A stretch of 60,806 nt of DNA, taken from a virus. Positions within the stretch are counted from its first letter, which is position 1. Each line of letters starts with the position of its first letter. Both the position numbers and the translations under genes were made by a program. The DNA is taken from IMG/VR virus record IMGVR_UViG_3300048573_000207, positions 1 through 60,806 of that record; one strand, written 5' to 3'. Shown one piece after another: positions 19,431 to 28,497 of this stretch. Under the pieces are notes generated by a model, which was not told where the DNA came from, did no database searches, and saw nothing but the letters and a program-made list of their open reading frames with translations.

Positions 19431-20504
19431 ATGGCATACGAAGTAAACAAAGCAAACGGCGAAGTGTTAGTTAACCTAATTGACGGGGAAATTGACAACA
19501 CCTCTACCAGTTTAAATTTATTGGGCAAGAACTATCTTGGTTACGGCGAATTGATTGCAGAAAACTTTGTTCACTTGCTAGAAAACTTTGCAAGTAGCAT
19601 TGAGCCAATTAGCCCGGTAAGTGGTCAACAATGGTTCGACACTGGCGAGTTGCGTTTAAAGTTAAACACAGATAACTCAAACTGGAAGACACTTGCATTC
19701 TTGGCTGCACAAAACAGCTCACCAGCAGCAAGCAATTCAATTAGAGGCGACATTTGGTATGATACTGCCAATAATGCCGTTAAGATTTACACAACCGACA
19801 CAACATTACCAGGTACAAATGGCAACGGTTGGATGAATATTGGCGCATTCCAAGGCACACGCGACACTGCAACTGGTATGACATTCTTAGATCTGTTGGA
19901 CACCAATCGTACCTTGCACAAAGTAGTTGCGCTGTATGCCTCAGGTGTATGCGTTATGATTATTAGTTCTGACGCCGACTTTACCATTGCCGAATCACAT
20001 GCAGTACCGGGCTTTGCTGAGATTGGCAAAGGCATCAACATGAATACCAGTGGCCGCGATTCAACTGGATTTGATACAAACGCATTCAAGTTACGCGGTA
20101 TTTCTATGGAAGCTGAATTTGCCGACGTTGCAGAGATTTATGTAAGTGATGCAGCATACGAGCCAGGTACATTGGTATCGCTGGGTGGCGACAAAGAAGT
20201 CACGCAAACAACTACCGCCGGTGACACAAACATTTTTGGTATTGTTTCAACTCGCCCAGCTTACTTGATGAATGCAAAACAAAAACGCGAAAAGAACGCA
20301 TTGCCAATTGCAGTTGCTGGCCGCATTCCAGTTAAAGTAACTGGCATAGTCAAGCGCGGCGACCGCTTGGTATCAAGCGATATTCCAGGTGTTGCACGAG
20401 TTGCCACACAACAAGATCCAGCCTGGAGTATTGTTGGCCGTAGTTTGGGCGAGTTTAGCGGAGAAGGCATTGGCAAAGTCGAAGCCACAGTTGGAGCACG
20501 ATAA
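19431..20504 (+). CDS. tail-fibre-like protein with a C-terminal domain resembling autoproteolytic (Peptidase_G2-like) tails
   Basis: A 357-residue protein. The N-terminal half has a module common in tail-fibre proteins of T4-like environmental phages: LNLLGKNYLGYGELIAENFV, then SGQQWFDTGE and a second RGDIWYDTANN. The C-terminal 140 residues (ADVAEIYVSDAAYEPGTLVS, IFGIVSTRPAYLMN, PIAVAGRIPVKVTGIVKRGD and SDIPGVA) resemble the C-terminal trimer domains of phage appendages that cleave themselves. I see the pattern but cannot verify catalytic residues. It probably forms part of a fibre at the baseplate rim. The stop overlaps the start of the next gene by TAATG. Confidence 0.6.
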   Translation: MAYEVNKANGEVLVNLIDGEIDNTSTSLNLLGKNYLGYGELIAENFVHLLENFASSIEPISPVSGQQWFDTGELRLKLNTDNSNWKTLAFLAAQNSSPAASNSIRGDIWYDTANNAVKIYTTDTTLPGTNGNGWMNIGAFQGTRDTATGMTFLDLLDTNRTLHKVVALYASGVCVMIISSDADFTIAESHAVPGFAEIGKGINMNTSGRDSTGFDTNAFKLRGISMEAEFADVAEIYVSDAAYEPGTLVSLGGDKEVTQTTTAGDTNIFGIVSTRPAYLMNAKQKREKNALPIAVAGRIPVKVTGIVKRGDRLVSSDIPGVARVATQQDPAWSIVGRSLGEFSGEGIGKVEATVGAR

Positions 20505-21529
20505 TGGCTATTCAGCGTAAAAAGATTACCGCTGAAGACCTAAACACGTTGGCATCCGACGTTAATGAATTGTTTGGCGACACTCATGCAGGCCAGGGTC
20601 CTTCAACTGACTTGCAAACTCAAGACGACATTCGTTGGGGCTGGGGCGGAGACAATGTTGAATATGTTCAGCCAAAGCAAAAGCTGACAGCGGCTTTTAC
20701 AAATGAATTGGTTAATCGTATTAACCTAAGCACCTACAGAACAAATAGCACTGATCAGGAGCTTGTTATTGTTGCCCAAGGTGAAAAAGTAACAGCAGAA
20801 TTTTTTAACACCGCAGCAAGTTTGTTAGATTCGGCACGCAATTCTCGTAACAAAGTTGATCCGGCACTAACAACTTTAACAACAATCAAAACAGTTACAA
20901 GCACAGTTGATAATTGGAACAACCAGTTAGAAAACGCAGTCCAGTTTAACTTTACTGGTTACGAAAGTGCTCGTCACTTTTTCAATGCTGGAGGTGACAT
21001 TCGTTTAGTGTTTTCCATCACAGACGGTGCAGGCGCCGGATACAACACATGGGGCGGCATCTTTTTGGACCAGGGTACCCTGAGACTAAACGTTGACACA
21101 ATGGCCAGCTTAAACAACCGTGGCGTCAGTCAAGATGTTGGTTTTGCTGAACTTGCACTTAGTGAACAACTACTATACACTAGCCCATCTGGAGGCAGTA
21201 GCGGTTATGGCGGTTATGGGGGCTACGGCGGTTATGGGGGCTACGGCGGTTATGGGGGCTACGGCGGTTATGGGGGCTACGGCGGTTATGGGGGCTACGG
21301 CGGTTATGGCGGTTACGCTTCTAGTCGCGCTAAAATCTATGGCAGCATTGTTGGTGGTAATCTGCAATTGCGCACACTATTGGACCACGCAGGTCTAGGG
21401 ACCAAAGTAACAGGTACAATCACCATGGTAGTATCTGTTTCTCATCCATCTACTGTTACTGAAAATGGTGTAACACTGAGCCTTCCGACTCCTACGGCAA
21501 CTATACATACGCCTTGGCAAGAAATCTAA
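20504..21529 (+). CDS. tail-fibre/adhesin-like protein with Gly-Gly-Tyr repeat
   Basis: A 341-residue protein coupled to the preceding fibre gene. The first 130 residues contain two related segments (KITAEDLNTLASDVNELFG and KLTAAFTNELVNRINLSTY, plus KVTAEFFNTAASLLDSARN), an alpha-helical repeat often seen in virion attachment proteins. The middle is beta-rich. Residues 236-271 are twelve uninterrupted Gly-Gly-Tyr triplets, followed by a final beta domain (RAKIYGSIVGGNLQLRTLLD). Glycine-rich motifs form receptor-binding loops in T-even gp38 adhesins, so a host-contact role is plausible but inferred. Confidence 0.55.
   Translation: MAIQRKKITAEDLNTLASDVNELFGDTHAGQGPSTDLQTQDDIRWGWGGDNVEYVQPKQKLTAAFTNELVNRINLSTYRTNSTDQELVIVAQGEKVTAEFFNTAASLLDSARNSRNKVDPALTTLTTIKTVTSTVDNWNNQLENAVQFNFTGYESARHFFNAGGDIRLVFSITDGAGAGYNTWGGIFLDQGTLRLNVDTMASLNNRGVSQDVGFAELALSEQLLYTSPSGGSSGYGGYGGYGGYGGYGGYGGYGGYGGYGGYGGYGGYGGYASSRAKIYGSIVGGNLQLRTLLDHAGLGTKVTGTITMVVSVSHPSTVTENGVTLSLPTPTATIHTPWQEI
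21209..21316 (+). repeat. 18-bp tandem repeat coding for (Gly-Gly-Tyr)12
   Basis: Five perfect copies of an 18-base unit (GGCGGTTATGGGGGCTAC) run from 21209 to 21298. They are followed by two 9-base half units to 21316. Alternate GGY triplets use the same two codon sets, so the array grew by duplication of an 18-base, two-triplet unit and not by selection on amino acids alone. Confidence 0.95.
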
Positions 21530-21556
21530 TTGGTTAAACCAGAGTTTGTACGCTGG

Positions 21557-21562
21557 TAAATA
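21557..21562 (+). promoter_or_regulatory. T4-type late promoter TAAATA
   Basis: GGTAAATA in the 61-base gap after the fibre gene lies 28 bases before the ATG at 21591. It may drive the following operon to about 30945, since no other promoter is apparent there. Confidence 0.55.
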
Positions 21563-21590
21563 ACAGCATACATAATAATTCTGGAACCAA

Positions 21591-21935
21591 ATGGATAAAC
21601 GCCTAACCGATGCATTGGCATTTGCCAATTATAGATTAACACTGCAAGTTCAGAGACAAAATATTGACGCACGAGTTCAAGCGGCATTGTTGGTGTCTTA
21701 TCAGAATGCAATTTTTAAAACTTCACAAGAACTAATTGGATTTGTGGGCCTTAAAACCATGCGTTCAGACCGATTACTTGTAGAAGATAACAGCGGCAAC
21801 GTTATCCAAATTGAAAATCCAAATGAGTTCTTGACTATTCTAATCAATGTATATGACGCAGCAATGGAATTAAAGCAGCAAGAACTTCAAAAATTAAAGT
21901 CAGCAAGAAGCACGGCTAAAATTGTAGGGCTGTAA
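21591..21935 (+). CDS. unidentified small protein of the tail region
   Basis: A 114-residue, largely alpha-helical protein. Its C-terminus is a likely coiled coil (MELKQQELQKLKSARSTAK). It starts after a late promoter with a weak GGA ribosome binding site and ends one base before the glycosyltransferase-like gene. It could be a small structural or assembly protein. I recognise no family. Confidence 0.5.
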   Translation: MDKRLTDALAFANYRLTLQVQRQNIDARVQAALLVSYQNAIFKTSQELIGFVGLKTMRSDRLLVEDNSGNVIQIENPNEFLTILINVYDAAMELKQQELQKLKSARSTAKIVGL

Positions 21936-21936
21936 T

Positions 21937-22815
21937 ATGAGCAGTCGTGGCTTCATGATGTTCGCTTACAACAACGAACAGTTAGACTACACTCAGTTAG
22001 CTCTTGTTGCTGCCTATGCATGCAAGAAATACATGCCTGACATTCCAGTTGTACTTGTTACCAATCAGCAAAGTCTAGAACAGTGTAAAGAAACTCATGG
22101 TACAGCGCTAATGAACGCAGCCTGGGACAATATTATTGTTACCAATCCAGCGTACGAACGTAATATGCGTCTTCATCACGATGGTGCATATCACAGCTTC
22201 AACGCACAGTTTACAAACACCAACAAGCACGACATTTACAACCTAAGTCCATTTGATGAAACTATTCTAATTGACACCGATTACCTGTGTGGCAACAACA
22301 ACTTGGAAAAGTTATTTGGTGGACAACATGATGTTGCAATGTATCGTGACGCCCGTAACTTGCAAATGCAAGAACCATACACCACAGAACGTTGGTTACA
22401 TCATGCTGGTATTCGCATGTGGTGGAGTACAGTAGTGTATTGGCGCAAGAGCGAAGAAGCCGCGCACTTCTTTAACATTTGGACAGCAGTTAAAAATAAC
22501 TGGGAGTACTATCGCTTCTTGTACAAGTTTCCAGGTACATTATATCGCACCGACTACTCGGCAAGTATTGCAGCCCACATGTGCAACGGTTGGCAAGATG
22601 GTGGCTTCATTGGCGAAATTCCCAACTATATGCGCTACCAAGATCAGCGCGACGATATTGTAGAAGTCAAAGGAGCAAACCATTGGGTCATGTTAAGCAA
22701 CTTGCCCGAAGAGTGGAAAAACATTGTGGTTGAAGTTGCTGGCGAAGATGTTCACATGATGAACAAGAAAAGTATCCTTCGAAACTACAAACAGATTATG
22801 AAAGCGCTTGCATGA
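21937..22815 (+). CDS. glycosyltransferase-like protein
   Basis: A 292-residue soluble protein. Residues 6-40 look like the nucleotide-sugar binding start of a GT-A fold (MMFAYNNEQLDYTQLALVAA, PVVLVTN). DETILIDTDYLCGN near residue 110 holds the DxD-type metal-binding motif (DTD) of GT8-like enzymes. Trp and Tyr are frequent in the second half, as in sugar-binding clefts. It is the first gene of an overlapping series (ATGA with the next gene). It might modify host surface glycans, virion proteins or DNA; nothing in the sequence decides which. Confidence 0.6.
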   Translation: MSSRGFMMFAYNNEQLDYTQLALVAAYACKKYMPDIPVVLVTNQQSLEQCKETHGTALMNAAWDNIIVTNPAYERNMRLHHDGAYHSFNAQFTNTNKHDIYNLSPFDETILIDTDYLCGNNNLEKLFGGQHDVAMYRDARNLQMQEPYTTERWLHHAGIRMWWSTVVYWRKSEEAAHFFNIWTAVKNNWEYYRFLYKFPGTLYRTDYSASIAAHMCNGWQDGGFIGEIPNYMRYQDQRDDIVEVKGANHWVMLSNLPEEWKNIVVEVAGEDVHMMNKKSILRNYKQIMKALA

Positions 22816-23516
22816 CACTACATATCATTGCCCCGCCTAATTCTGATGAGCATGTCAGCATTACTGCAATGGATGCAAAGTATGTTGATGTAGCTGTGGA
22901 AATCAACGTGGTCCACGTTGACTTGGACCCGTATAGTCAGATCAAGCAGCTTGCATCGCTAGAACTCAAAGCCGGAGATATTATTTGTTTGGCAGGCGCC
23001 TGCCCAAGACAAACAACTGCGCCAATGGCGGAAATTGCCGCAACTAAAAAAGTAAATCTCATGCCCGGCACAGGTGTTGATCACCGCGGTGTGCCAATTG
23101 GCACACATAAGATTAATAGTCGCGCCCCAATTGAAAAGAATAATATGACCGCTTGGCCATATGTAATGGTCGTTGGTGATCCAGAATTGGCAACAAAAAG
23201 TTTTAAGCTATTACCTGACTTGGATCCTGCATTATATTGGGCCAACTATGTCCCTGCACCCAACGATTTAAAAATAGAACACTTGCTGGCAATATTACCT
23301 GCGACAGGATTGTGGGAATCACCAGACTGGTTTAAAGTAGTTGATCTAAGCATACGCAACTTGGAACTTGCGCCCGTCATGTACGCAAGTCATATGTGGC
23401 ACGATTGGATTGCATTTTATCCTGCGAATGGAAATTTCAAATTAGAAAATCATTCGCAGTTATGTCCAGTTTGGTTAGCCGGTAGTACAAAACCATTGGA
23501 ATATTGGAAACAATGA
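22812..23516 (+). CDS. unidentified protein of the glycosyltransferase operon
   Basis: A 234-residue protein that overlaps both neighbours by ATGA and is therefore probably translated with them. It contains a glycine-containing strand-turn (AGDIICLAGACP) and a Trp-rich C-terminal half, but no motif I can assign. It has no signal peptide or membrane segment. Function unknown; the operon suggests a link to glycan or small-molecule modification. Confidence 0.55.
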   Translation: MTLHIIAPPNSDEHVSITAMDAKYVDVAVEINVVHVDLDPYSQIKQLASLELKAGDIICLAGACPRQTTAPMAEIAATKKVNLMPGTGVDHRGVPIGTHKINSRAPIEKNNMTAWPYVMVVGDPELATKSFKLLPDLDPALYWANYVPAPNDLKIEHLLAILPATGLWESPDWFKVVDLSIRNLELAPVMYASHMWHDWIAFYPANGNFKLENHSQLCPVWLAGSTKPLEYWKQ

Positions 23517-24508
23517 GCGAGTTAAAGTTTGAACTACGTCGCCGCGAGAAAAAAAAGTCAGAATTTTGGTGCGTATTTTATGACGAACATTCGGGCAGGA
23601 TCAAATCCATTGAACCAGGTCAGCAACAAGTAGCAGGTGCATTAGTAGTTGATTATGCCCGCGTTAAGAAAATTCTAGCAGGCGAGATTAATCAAAACGA
23701 TTACCGTGTAGCACTCAACGAAAATCTAGGTGTATTAGACTTGGTTGATATCAAGAAGCCTACAGAGTACAAAAAGAAACAAGTGTACCAAAGTTGGCTA
23801 TCGGCAGCCGAAACAGATACGTATGCAGCTGAACCTTTGCGAGCATCATTGTTTGTGGACACCGGGCACATAAGGTTCGAAGCAAGCCGTATTTGGACCA
23901 CTAAAATCAAAGAAGGCATTGACCGCAACTCAATTGACGATTCAATACCATTTTTTATTTCTGACGTAGAAGACCCACACAACTTGTTTGGCAATGACAA
24001 AATTAATCTGGCCGAAATAGTCGAACGTGGCTTTTGGGAAAAACGTTTATGGTCATTTATGGACCATGAGATCATACAAAAAATATTGTATCACAATCAA
24101 GAAATTCGTATCAACATGTCACCAGTTGCCAGCGGCCTTAACTTTGTAAGAATACGCCAACACTCGCCGTTTTTGGAAATCAATGATGAAAGAACTATTC
24201 TAAGCAAACCAGGTCCTGGCAAGCATTTAAGTGTATTTGCACGGGATGGATCATTATGGGCACAAAGTCATTATCAAAAGGGCTGTGCTATTGATCAACT
24301 AACTGGAAATTTATCAGTGGCAATATTATCTCAGCCTGACCCTGACTTCTTTGTCAGCTGGGCAGAGTTGCCAGCACTGATGCTTAGACAAGAACATCCG
24401 TTTGAATTGATTTCAAATTGGCCAGACCATATGGTTCCTTGTTTGTTATATAAAGCTAACAACTTAGATATCGGAGTACTCAGTGAAAACACCAATTACA
24501 GAATTTGA
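23513..24508 (+). CDS. unidentified protein of the glycosyltransferase operon
   Basis: A 331-residue protein. The ATG at 23513 overlaps the preceding stop (ATGA), so it is preferred over an in-frame ATG at 23504. It has a basic N-terminus and a region with PFFISDVEDPHNLFGND. Some short strands near the end (GKHLSVFARDGSLWAQSHYQ) have the look of a repeated beta structure. No family recognised. Confidence 0.55.
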   Translation: MSELKFELRRREKKKSEFWCVFYDEHSGRIKSIEPGQQQVAGALVVDYARVKKILAGEINQNDYRVALNENLGVLDLVDIKKPTEYKKKQVYQSWLSAAETDTYAAEPLRASLFVDTGHIRFEASRIWTTKIKEGIDRNSIDDSIPFFISDVEDPHNLFGNDKINLAEIVERGFWEKRLWSFMDHEIIQKILYHNQEIRINMSPVASGLNFVRIRQHSPFLEINDERTILSKPGPGKHLSVFARDGSLWAQSHYQKGCAIDQLTGNLSVAILSQPDPDFFVSWAELPALMLRQEHPFELISNWPDHMVPCLLYKANNLDIGVLSENTNYRI

Positions 24509-25454
24509 CGTAGTCTTTATCAGCTATGATGAACCAAATGCAGATGAAAACTATGCAGACCTACTAGAAAAGTGCCCATGGGCCAAGCGCAGTCATGGAG
24601 TGTATGGTAGCGATGCTTGCCACAAAGCAGCAGCCAAGCTAGCTGAAACCGAACGCTTTATCACAATTGATGCAGACAACAAAGTTCGCCCTGACTTCTT
24701 TGAAATGGAACTTGACTTGACCAAGTTTGATCGCAGTGACGTACTAAGCTGGTCGGGCAAAAACGTTATCAATGGTTTGGTATATGGCAATGGTGGTGTT
24801 AAGCTATGGCCCAAGAAAGTTGTAGAACAAATGCGTACACACGAAGCAGTTGATTCTGGCGCAGGCGCAGTTGACTTTTGTTGGGACATTCACTATCATC
24901 AACTAAACAACATCTATTCAGATGTGTATAACAATTCTACCCCATATCAATCATACCGCGCCGGGTTTCGAGAAGGTGTTAAACTTGCATTAACAGACGG
25001 TAAGCCAATGGACTGGCGACAAATTGCTGCCCGCAACAACTTTAAAAATCATCGCAGACTATTAGTTTGGATGAGCGTTGGCCAAGATGTACAAAACGGA
25101 TTGTGGGCCATGTATGGCGCACGTCTAGGTTGCTACTTAACTAACCTTCGCAGTGACTGGGACTATAAATTGGTAGCAGACTTCGAGTGGCACAATCAAT
25201 ATTGGTCTGACACAGTGGTGCCTATGTTTGCCGGCAACGAAGAACAGTGCCCTGTTACCAAATACTCTTGGAGTAAAACAAAGCTAATGGCAGAGACTGT
25301 CAAGTTAGGCCGTGTATTGCGACAGGACTTGCAGTTAGACATTGCTGAGTTAGACGAAGCTGGTAGTAAATTCTTTAAAGCAAGTTTCTTTAATCCACAT
25401 CGACTAGCACCTCACATCAAAGAAAGCGATGTTGACCAGTTTATTGCTGAATAA
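24483..25454 (+). CDS. glycosyltransferase-like protein, paralogue of the next gene
   Basis: A 323-residue protein with a GTG start, a CGGAG upstream and a 26-base overlap with the previous gene. The N-terminus (DVVFISYDEPNADENYADLL) and an ITIDADNK segment at about 60 resemble GT-A glycosyltransferases of phages. There the DAD triad binds the metal and the nucleotide sugar. A following NGLVYGNGGVKLWP block is shared with the next gene (NGLEYGYGGIKMFP), so the two are paralogues. Acceptor unknown. Confidence 0.6.
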   Translation: MKTPITEFDVVFISYDEPNADENYADLLEKCPWAKRSHGVYGSDACHKAAAKLAETERFITIDADNKVRPDFFEMELDLTKFDRSDVLSWSGKNVINGLVYGNGGVKLWPKKVVEQMRTHEAVDSGAGAVDFCWDIHYHQLNNIYSDVYNNSTPYQSYRAGFREGVKLALTDGKPMDWRQIAARNNFKNHRRLLVWMSVGQDVQNGLWAMYGARLGCYLTNLRSDWDYKLVADFEWHNQYWSDTVVPMFAGNEEQCPVTKYSWSKTKLMAETVKLGRVLRQDLQLDIAELDEAGSKFFKASFFNPHRLAPHIKESDVDQFIAE

Positions 25455-26335
25455 TGCTTGACGTATTTTTTATTTCAATGGGCGAAGAAGGTAGTGAAGC
25501 CAATTGGCAACGACTGCTTTCTTTTGCACCAGGTGCCAAGCGGGTTGATAACGTTAAAGGCATATACAATGTACATAAAGCCTGTGCGCAGTTGAGTACA
25601 ACTGAAAACTTTTATGTTGTAGATGCCGACGCTTGGGTCCTTGACGGATTCAAGTTCCATTGGGAACCAGACGTTAACACATTACACTGGGATGTTCCTG
25701 AAACAGAATGTGTTATTGTGTGGCCGAGCCGTAATCCTGTTAATGGATTGGAGTATGGTTACGGTGGCATTAAAATGTTTCCGCGAGTACCATTCTTAGA
25801 AAACAAGTCCTGGGACATTGATCTATCTACTACTATCAGTCGCGCCACAATTAGCAAAGAACAAGTCAGTTGCGAAACACGATTTAATGTTACACCAGAA
25901 TCAGCATGGATTGGAGCGTTTCGTGAATGTGCTAAACTTTCATCATTGTCAATGATTAAAAGTAGGGTGCGTAAAGCAATTAAAACTAGAAATGCAGAAC
26001 TTGCAGAACTTACAGAACGTACAAACGTATTAACAGATAGGATTCCCACGAATCATGCCATGTACCGTAAGATTCAAAGTATGCTTATCATTGACCGATA
26101 CAAGCGCGAGTCAGACATTTATTCGTACTGGACAGAAATTGAAGAATGCAGCCACCGAAGATTACACTGGACCGCAGTCGGCTGGGAAGCCCCCAATGGA
26201 AAATATAGTGTACTTGGAGCGCAAGCTGGATCTAACTTTGGATTGCAACATGCTGATGATTTAGCGATACTAGATAAAATCAATGATTGGGACTGGCTAC
26301 GAGAGGAATTTAAAAATGTCAATGTTCAATGCTAA
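25454..26335 (+). CDS. glycosyltransferase-like protein, paralogue of the previous gene
   Basis: A 293-residue protein that begins with a TAATG overlap. DVFFISMGEEGSEANWQRLL and YVVDADAW mirror the start and DAD triad of the previous gene, and NGLEYGYGGIKMFP matches its glycine-rich block. The middle differs: it has a helical, Arg/Lys/Glu-rich segment near residues 170-205 not found in the paralogue. The two may act on different steps or form a heteromer. This is inference. Confidence 0.6.
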   Translation: MLDVFFISMGEEGSEANWQRLLSFAPGAKRVDNVKGIYNVHKACAQLSTTENFYVVDADAWVLDGFKFHWEPDVNTLHWDVPETECVIVWPSRNPVNGLEYGYGGIKMFPRVPFLENKSWDIDLSTTISRATISKEQVSCETRFNVTPESAWIGAFRECAKLSSLSMIKSRVRKAIKTRNAELAELTERTNVLTDRIPTNHAMYRKIQSMLIIDRYKRESDIYSYWTEIEECSHRRLHWTAVGWEAPNGKYSVLGAQAGSNFGLQHADDLAILDKINDWDWLREEFKNVNVQC

Positions 26336-26418
26336 CCCAAAAAGCAGAATTCCTAGTACTGTACAACGATGCAGAGTGGCACACTAATTTAAGTTTATAT
26401 GGATGGTTCCGTGGATAA
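26329..26418 (+). CDS. possible 29-residue ORF overlapping two neighbours
   Basis: An ATG overlapping the preceding stop (ATGCTAA) opens a 29-codon frame (LVLYNDAEWHTNLSLYGWFR). It runs 20 bases into the next gene in another frame. The peptide is hydrophobic and aromatic like the N-termini of its neighbours. It could be a leader peptide that couples translation, or a former N-terminus of the next gene separated by a frameshift. Weakly supported. Confidence 0.25.
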   Translation: MLTQKAEFLVLYNDAEWHTNLSLYGWFRG

Positions 26419-27568
26419 AAATACTGAGTTGAGATCATCGTTATTATACTTTGTCGATGAAGCAATTGGCTATAGACACAGCTTGCACTTCTTTCATCGT
26501 TGGTTAGAAACTGGCAAACAATCCGAATTAGAAGGATTGATAATTGAAGTTGGTCGAGAAAACTTTGTTGACTTGCACTCAATTATAAACACAATTAAAG
26601 ATCCAGAATGTCATGCTGGATTTGGGGTCATTGACGACATTGCACGCATCAAAGGCCTACACGTACCCACTGAGTGGGTCAATGGCAACGAAGTAAAATT
26701 AACTCCACTAACAGTAGCAAACCCAAATCATCCTACGCTATTTGAGTTGTGCAATTGGACAAACGATAATGCAACCAAGATAGCCAATCCTGCTGCGGTC
26801 ATTTGCAAAGCACACAGTTTATTACATGAGTCTCGCACTAACTTTTATAAAGTGTTTAACTTAATGGAAGTGCTATTTGGGCTTAACACAATCTTTTCAT
26901 GTGTCATTGACAGCAACATCAATCGTACAGGCCAGGCCATAAGCCATTACTATCCAACGCAAGCTGACTATATTACTCGTCTTGCCAGCACAATATCTAA
27001 CAACCCAGACTTAAATTGGAAAGACGCACTGAGTCGCAACCAGGTCAAAAGCAAGTTGTGGCTGATTGATCGGCTAAACAAACTAGAAGTATTTGCCAAA
27101 AAGCAAAGCATCAATGATGCGGAAACAACTACATTGGTAGTTGGCGGCTGGGTAGGTATGATTCCTTTCTTGGCAAGTATGAGCCAACTGAATCTTGGCA
27201 ACGTAATCAACATTGATATTGACACCAGTGTGCATTCAGCAGCACATGAACTTAATACCAACACACACAGCAATTTTAAAAATTCTGGTACTGATGTAAG
27301 AGAGGTCGATCTTACAAAATACAAGAATCCATTAGTCATTGACACGATTGTTGAGCACTTTGAGAATCACGGCAAGTGGGTCAAAACACTGCCCAAAGGA
27401 ACCACAGTGGTACTACAAGGAAATGACATGTTTAACGTACCTGACCATGTCAACTGCCATACAACATTAGAAGACTTTATTGGGTCATGCGGGTTAAATA
27501 ACATTATCTGGGCTGGGGAACTCAATCTCCATATGTGTACCAGGTATATGGCCATTGGTACTACATGA
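26399..27568 (+). CDS. putative SAM-dependent methyltransferase-like protein
   Basis: A 389-residue protein. An in-frame stop at 26390 fixes the start at or after 26393, and the ATG at 26399 is the first start codon. The C-terminal half has the order of a class I methyltransferase: a glycine-rich strand (TTLVVGGWVGMIPFLASMSQ), an acidic second strand (GNVINIDIDTS) and later FKNSGTDVREVDLT and a VIDTIVEHF. The last is a plausible substrate strand. The N-terminal half is helical and unassigned. Substrate unknown; it sits among glycosyltransferase-like and oxygenase genes. Its start lies inside the small ORF at 26329. Confidence 0.5.
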   Translation: MDGSVDKNTELRSSLLYFVDEAIGYRHSLHFFHRWLETGKQSELEGLIIEVGRENFVDLHSIINTIKDPECHAGFGVIDDIARIKGLHVPTEWVNGNEVKLTPLTVANPNHPTLFELCNWTNDNATKIANPAAVICKAHSLLHESRTNFYKVFNLMEVLFGLNTIFSCVIDSNINRTGQAISHYYPTQADYITRLASTISNNPDLNWKDALSRNQVKSKLWLIDRLNKLEVFAKKQSINDAETTTLVVGGWVGMIPFLASMSQLNLGNVINIDIDTSVHSAAHELNTNTHSNFKNSGTDVREVDLTKYKNPLVIDTIVEHFENHGKWVKTLPKGTTVVLQGNDMFNVPDHVNCHTTLEDFIGSCGLNNIIWAGELNLHMCTRYMAIGTT

Positions 27569-27867
27569 ACGTTGATAAACGATTTAAACGATACAATAAT
27601 TTTAAAGTATACCGTGCAAGATTATTAACAATGCATCCTCGAACTGGTTATAGTATACACATTGATCAGACTCCTTGTATACATATTGCAATCAACACGC
27701 ATCGACAAGCACGATTTATTTTTACTAATCCTCCAGCGTTGCGCCATATTCCAGCTGACGGACATGTTTGGTGGGTTGACACACGCCAAGAACATTCGGC
27801 AATGAATGGTAGTTTAGAGCCACGCATTCACTTTGTTGCTTGCCTGGATAACACAGACTCAGATTAA
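27565..27867 (+). CDS. 2-oxoglutarate/Fe(II) oxygenase of the aspartyl/asparaginyl hydroxylase type
   Basis: A 100-residue compact protein. GYSIHIDQTPCIHIAINT supplies the HxD metal ligands. The distal His and Arg are in HSAMNGSLEPRIHFVACLD, the order seen in Asp/Asn beta-hydroxylase-like oxygenases (HVDTP, WWFDN, HxxxN, RIHLV). The ATG at 27565 overlaps the stop of the methyltransferase-like gene, so the upstream GTG is not needed. It would use 2-oxoglutarate and oxygen to hydroxylate a small molecule or peptide. Two further oxygenases of this fold lie at 34176-34724 and 49077-49829. Confidence 0.7.
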   Translation: MNVDKRFKRYNNFKVYRARLLTMHPRTGYSIHIDQTPCIHIAINTHRQARFIFTNPPALRHIPADGHVWWVDTRQEHSAMNGSLEPRIHFVACLDNTDSD

Positions 27868-27882
27868 GTCATACATAAAGGT

Positions 27883-28497
27883 ATGACATTAGAAGTTATT
27901 CATACCTGCGCCGACGACTTTGGTAGCGTAGTATCTCTGTACCAAGATTTCTTAACAGAAATTGCAAAAGATCCTCTACCAGCAATGGTTAACATGGGGT
28001 ATGACTTGCCTGCAGGGTTGGGCCACCTGGTTACAAATCGTTCACGTTGGACCCGTGACACGGGCCGCATTGACTTATTACTTGACAGTGGACGCATTGT
28101 TGGAGTTAGTGCAGTAGAAACAAGTTCACTTTCGAGCGCATTTGGCAACGGCGGCAATCGTTGCTGGTTACTGCCAAAATATCGTGTTCATAATGAAATT
28201 ACAAAGTATTTGCTAGCATCAAATTTACAATGGTGCACGGAACAACAGCATGCGGGAATGATACTGACATTTAACGACTACAACAAATGGATCTATACCA
28301 CAATCAAAAAACGCACCACAGGCCAAGCTGGCGCACTTGGCCCAGTTTGGAGCAACTGGTGGAATGATTGTATTCCGTTTGAGCATCAATTGAATGTATT
28401 CAGTACTCCGCAATGGGCAGTAGTAAAACCCATTGCAAGTACAGATGTTGTACTAGACGGAATGAATAACATTGACAGAGAATTTAGAATAACATGA
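27883..28497 (+). CDS. unidentified protein, possibly GNAT-like
   Basis: A 204-residue protein with the rough strand-helix order of a GNAT acetyltransferase: RIDLLLDSGRIVGVSAVETS as central strands, then a helix near residues 103-125. The usual Q/RxxGxG/A acetyl-CoA loop is not evident. It overlaps the ATP-pyrophosphatase gene by ATGA. A related size and layout are seen in the gene at 29426. Treat the fold as tentative. Confidence 0.4.
   Translation: MTLEVIHTCADDFGSVVSLYQDFLTEIAKDPLPAMVNMGYDLPAGLGHLVTNRSRWTRDTGRIDLLLDSGRIVGVSAVETSSLSSAFGNGGNRCWLLPKYRVHNEITKYLLASNLQWCTEQQHAGMILTFNDYNKWIYTTIKKRTTGQAGALGPVWSNWWNDCIPFEHQLNVFSTPQWAVVKPIASTDVVLDGMNNIDREFRIT

Noticed and set aside
21173-21367. Reverse-strand ORF with Ile-Thr-Ala-Val-Ala-Pro repeats
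   Set aside because: It is only the antisense reading of the GGY repeat array, with no binding site or partner gene.
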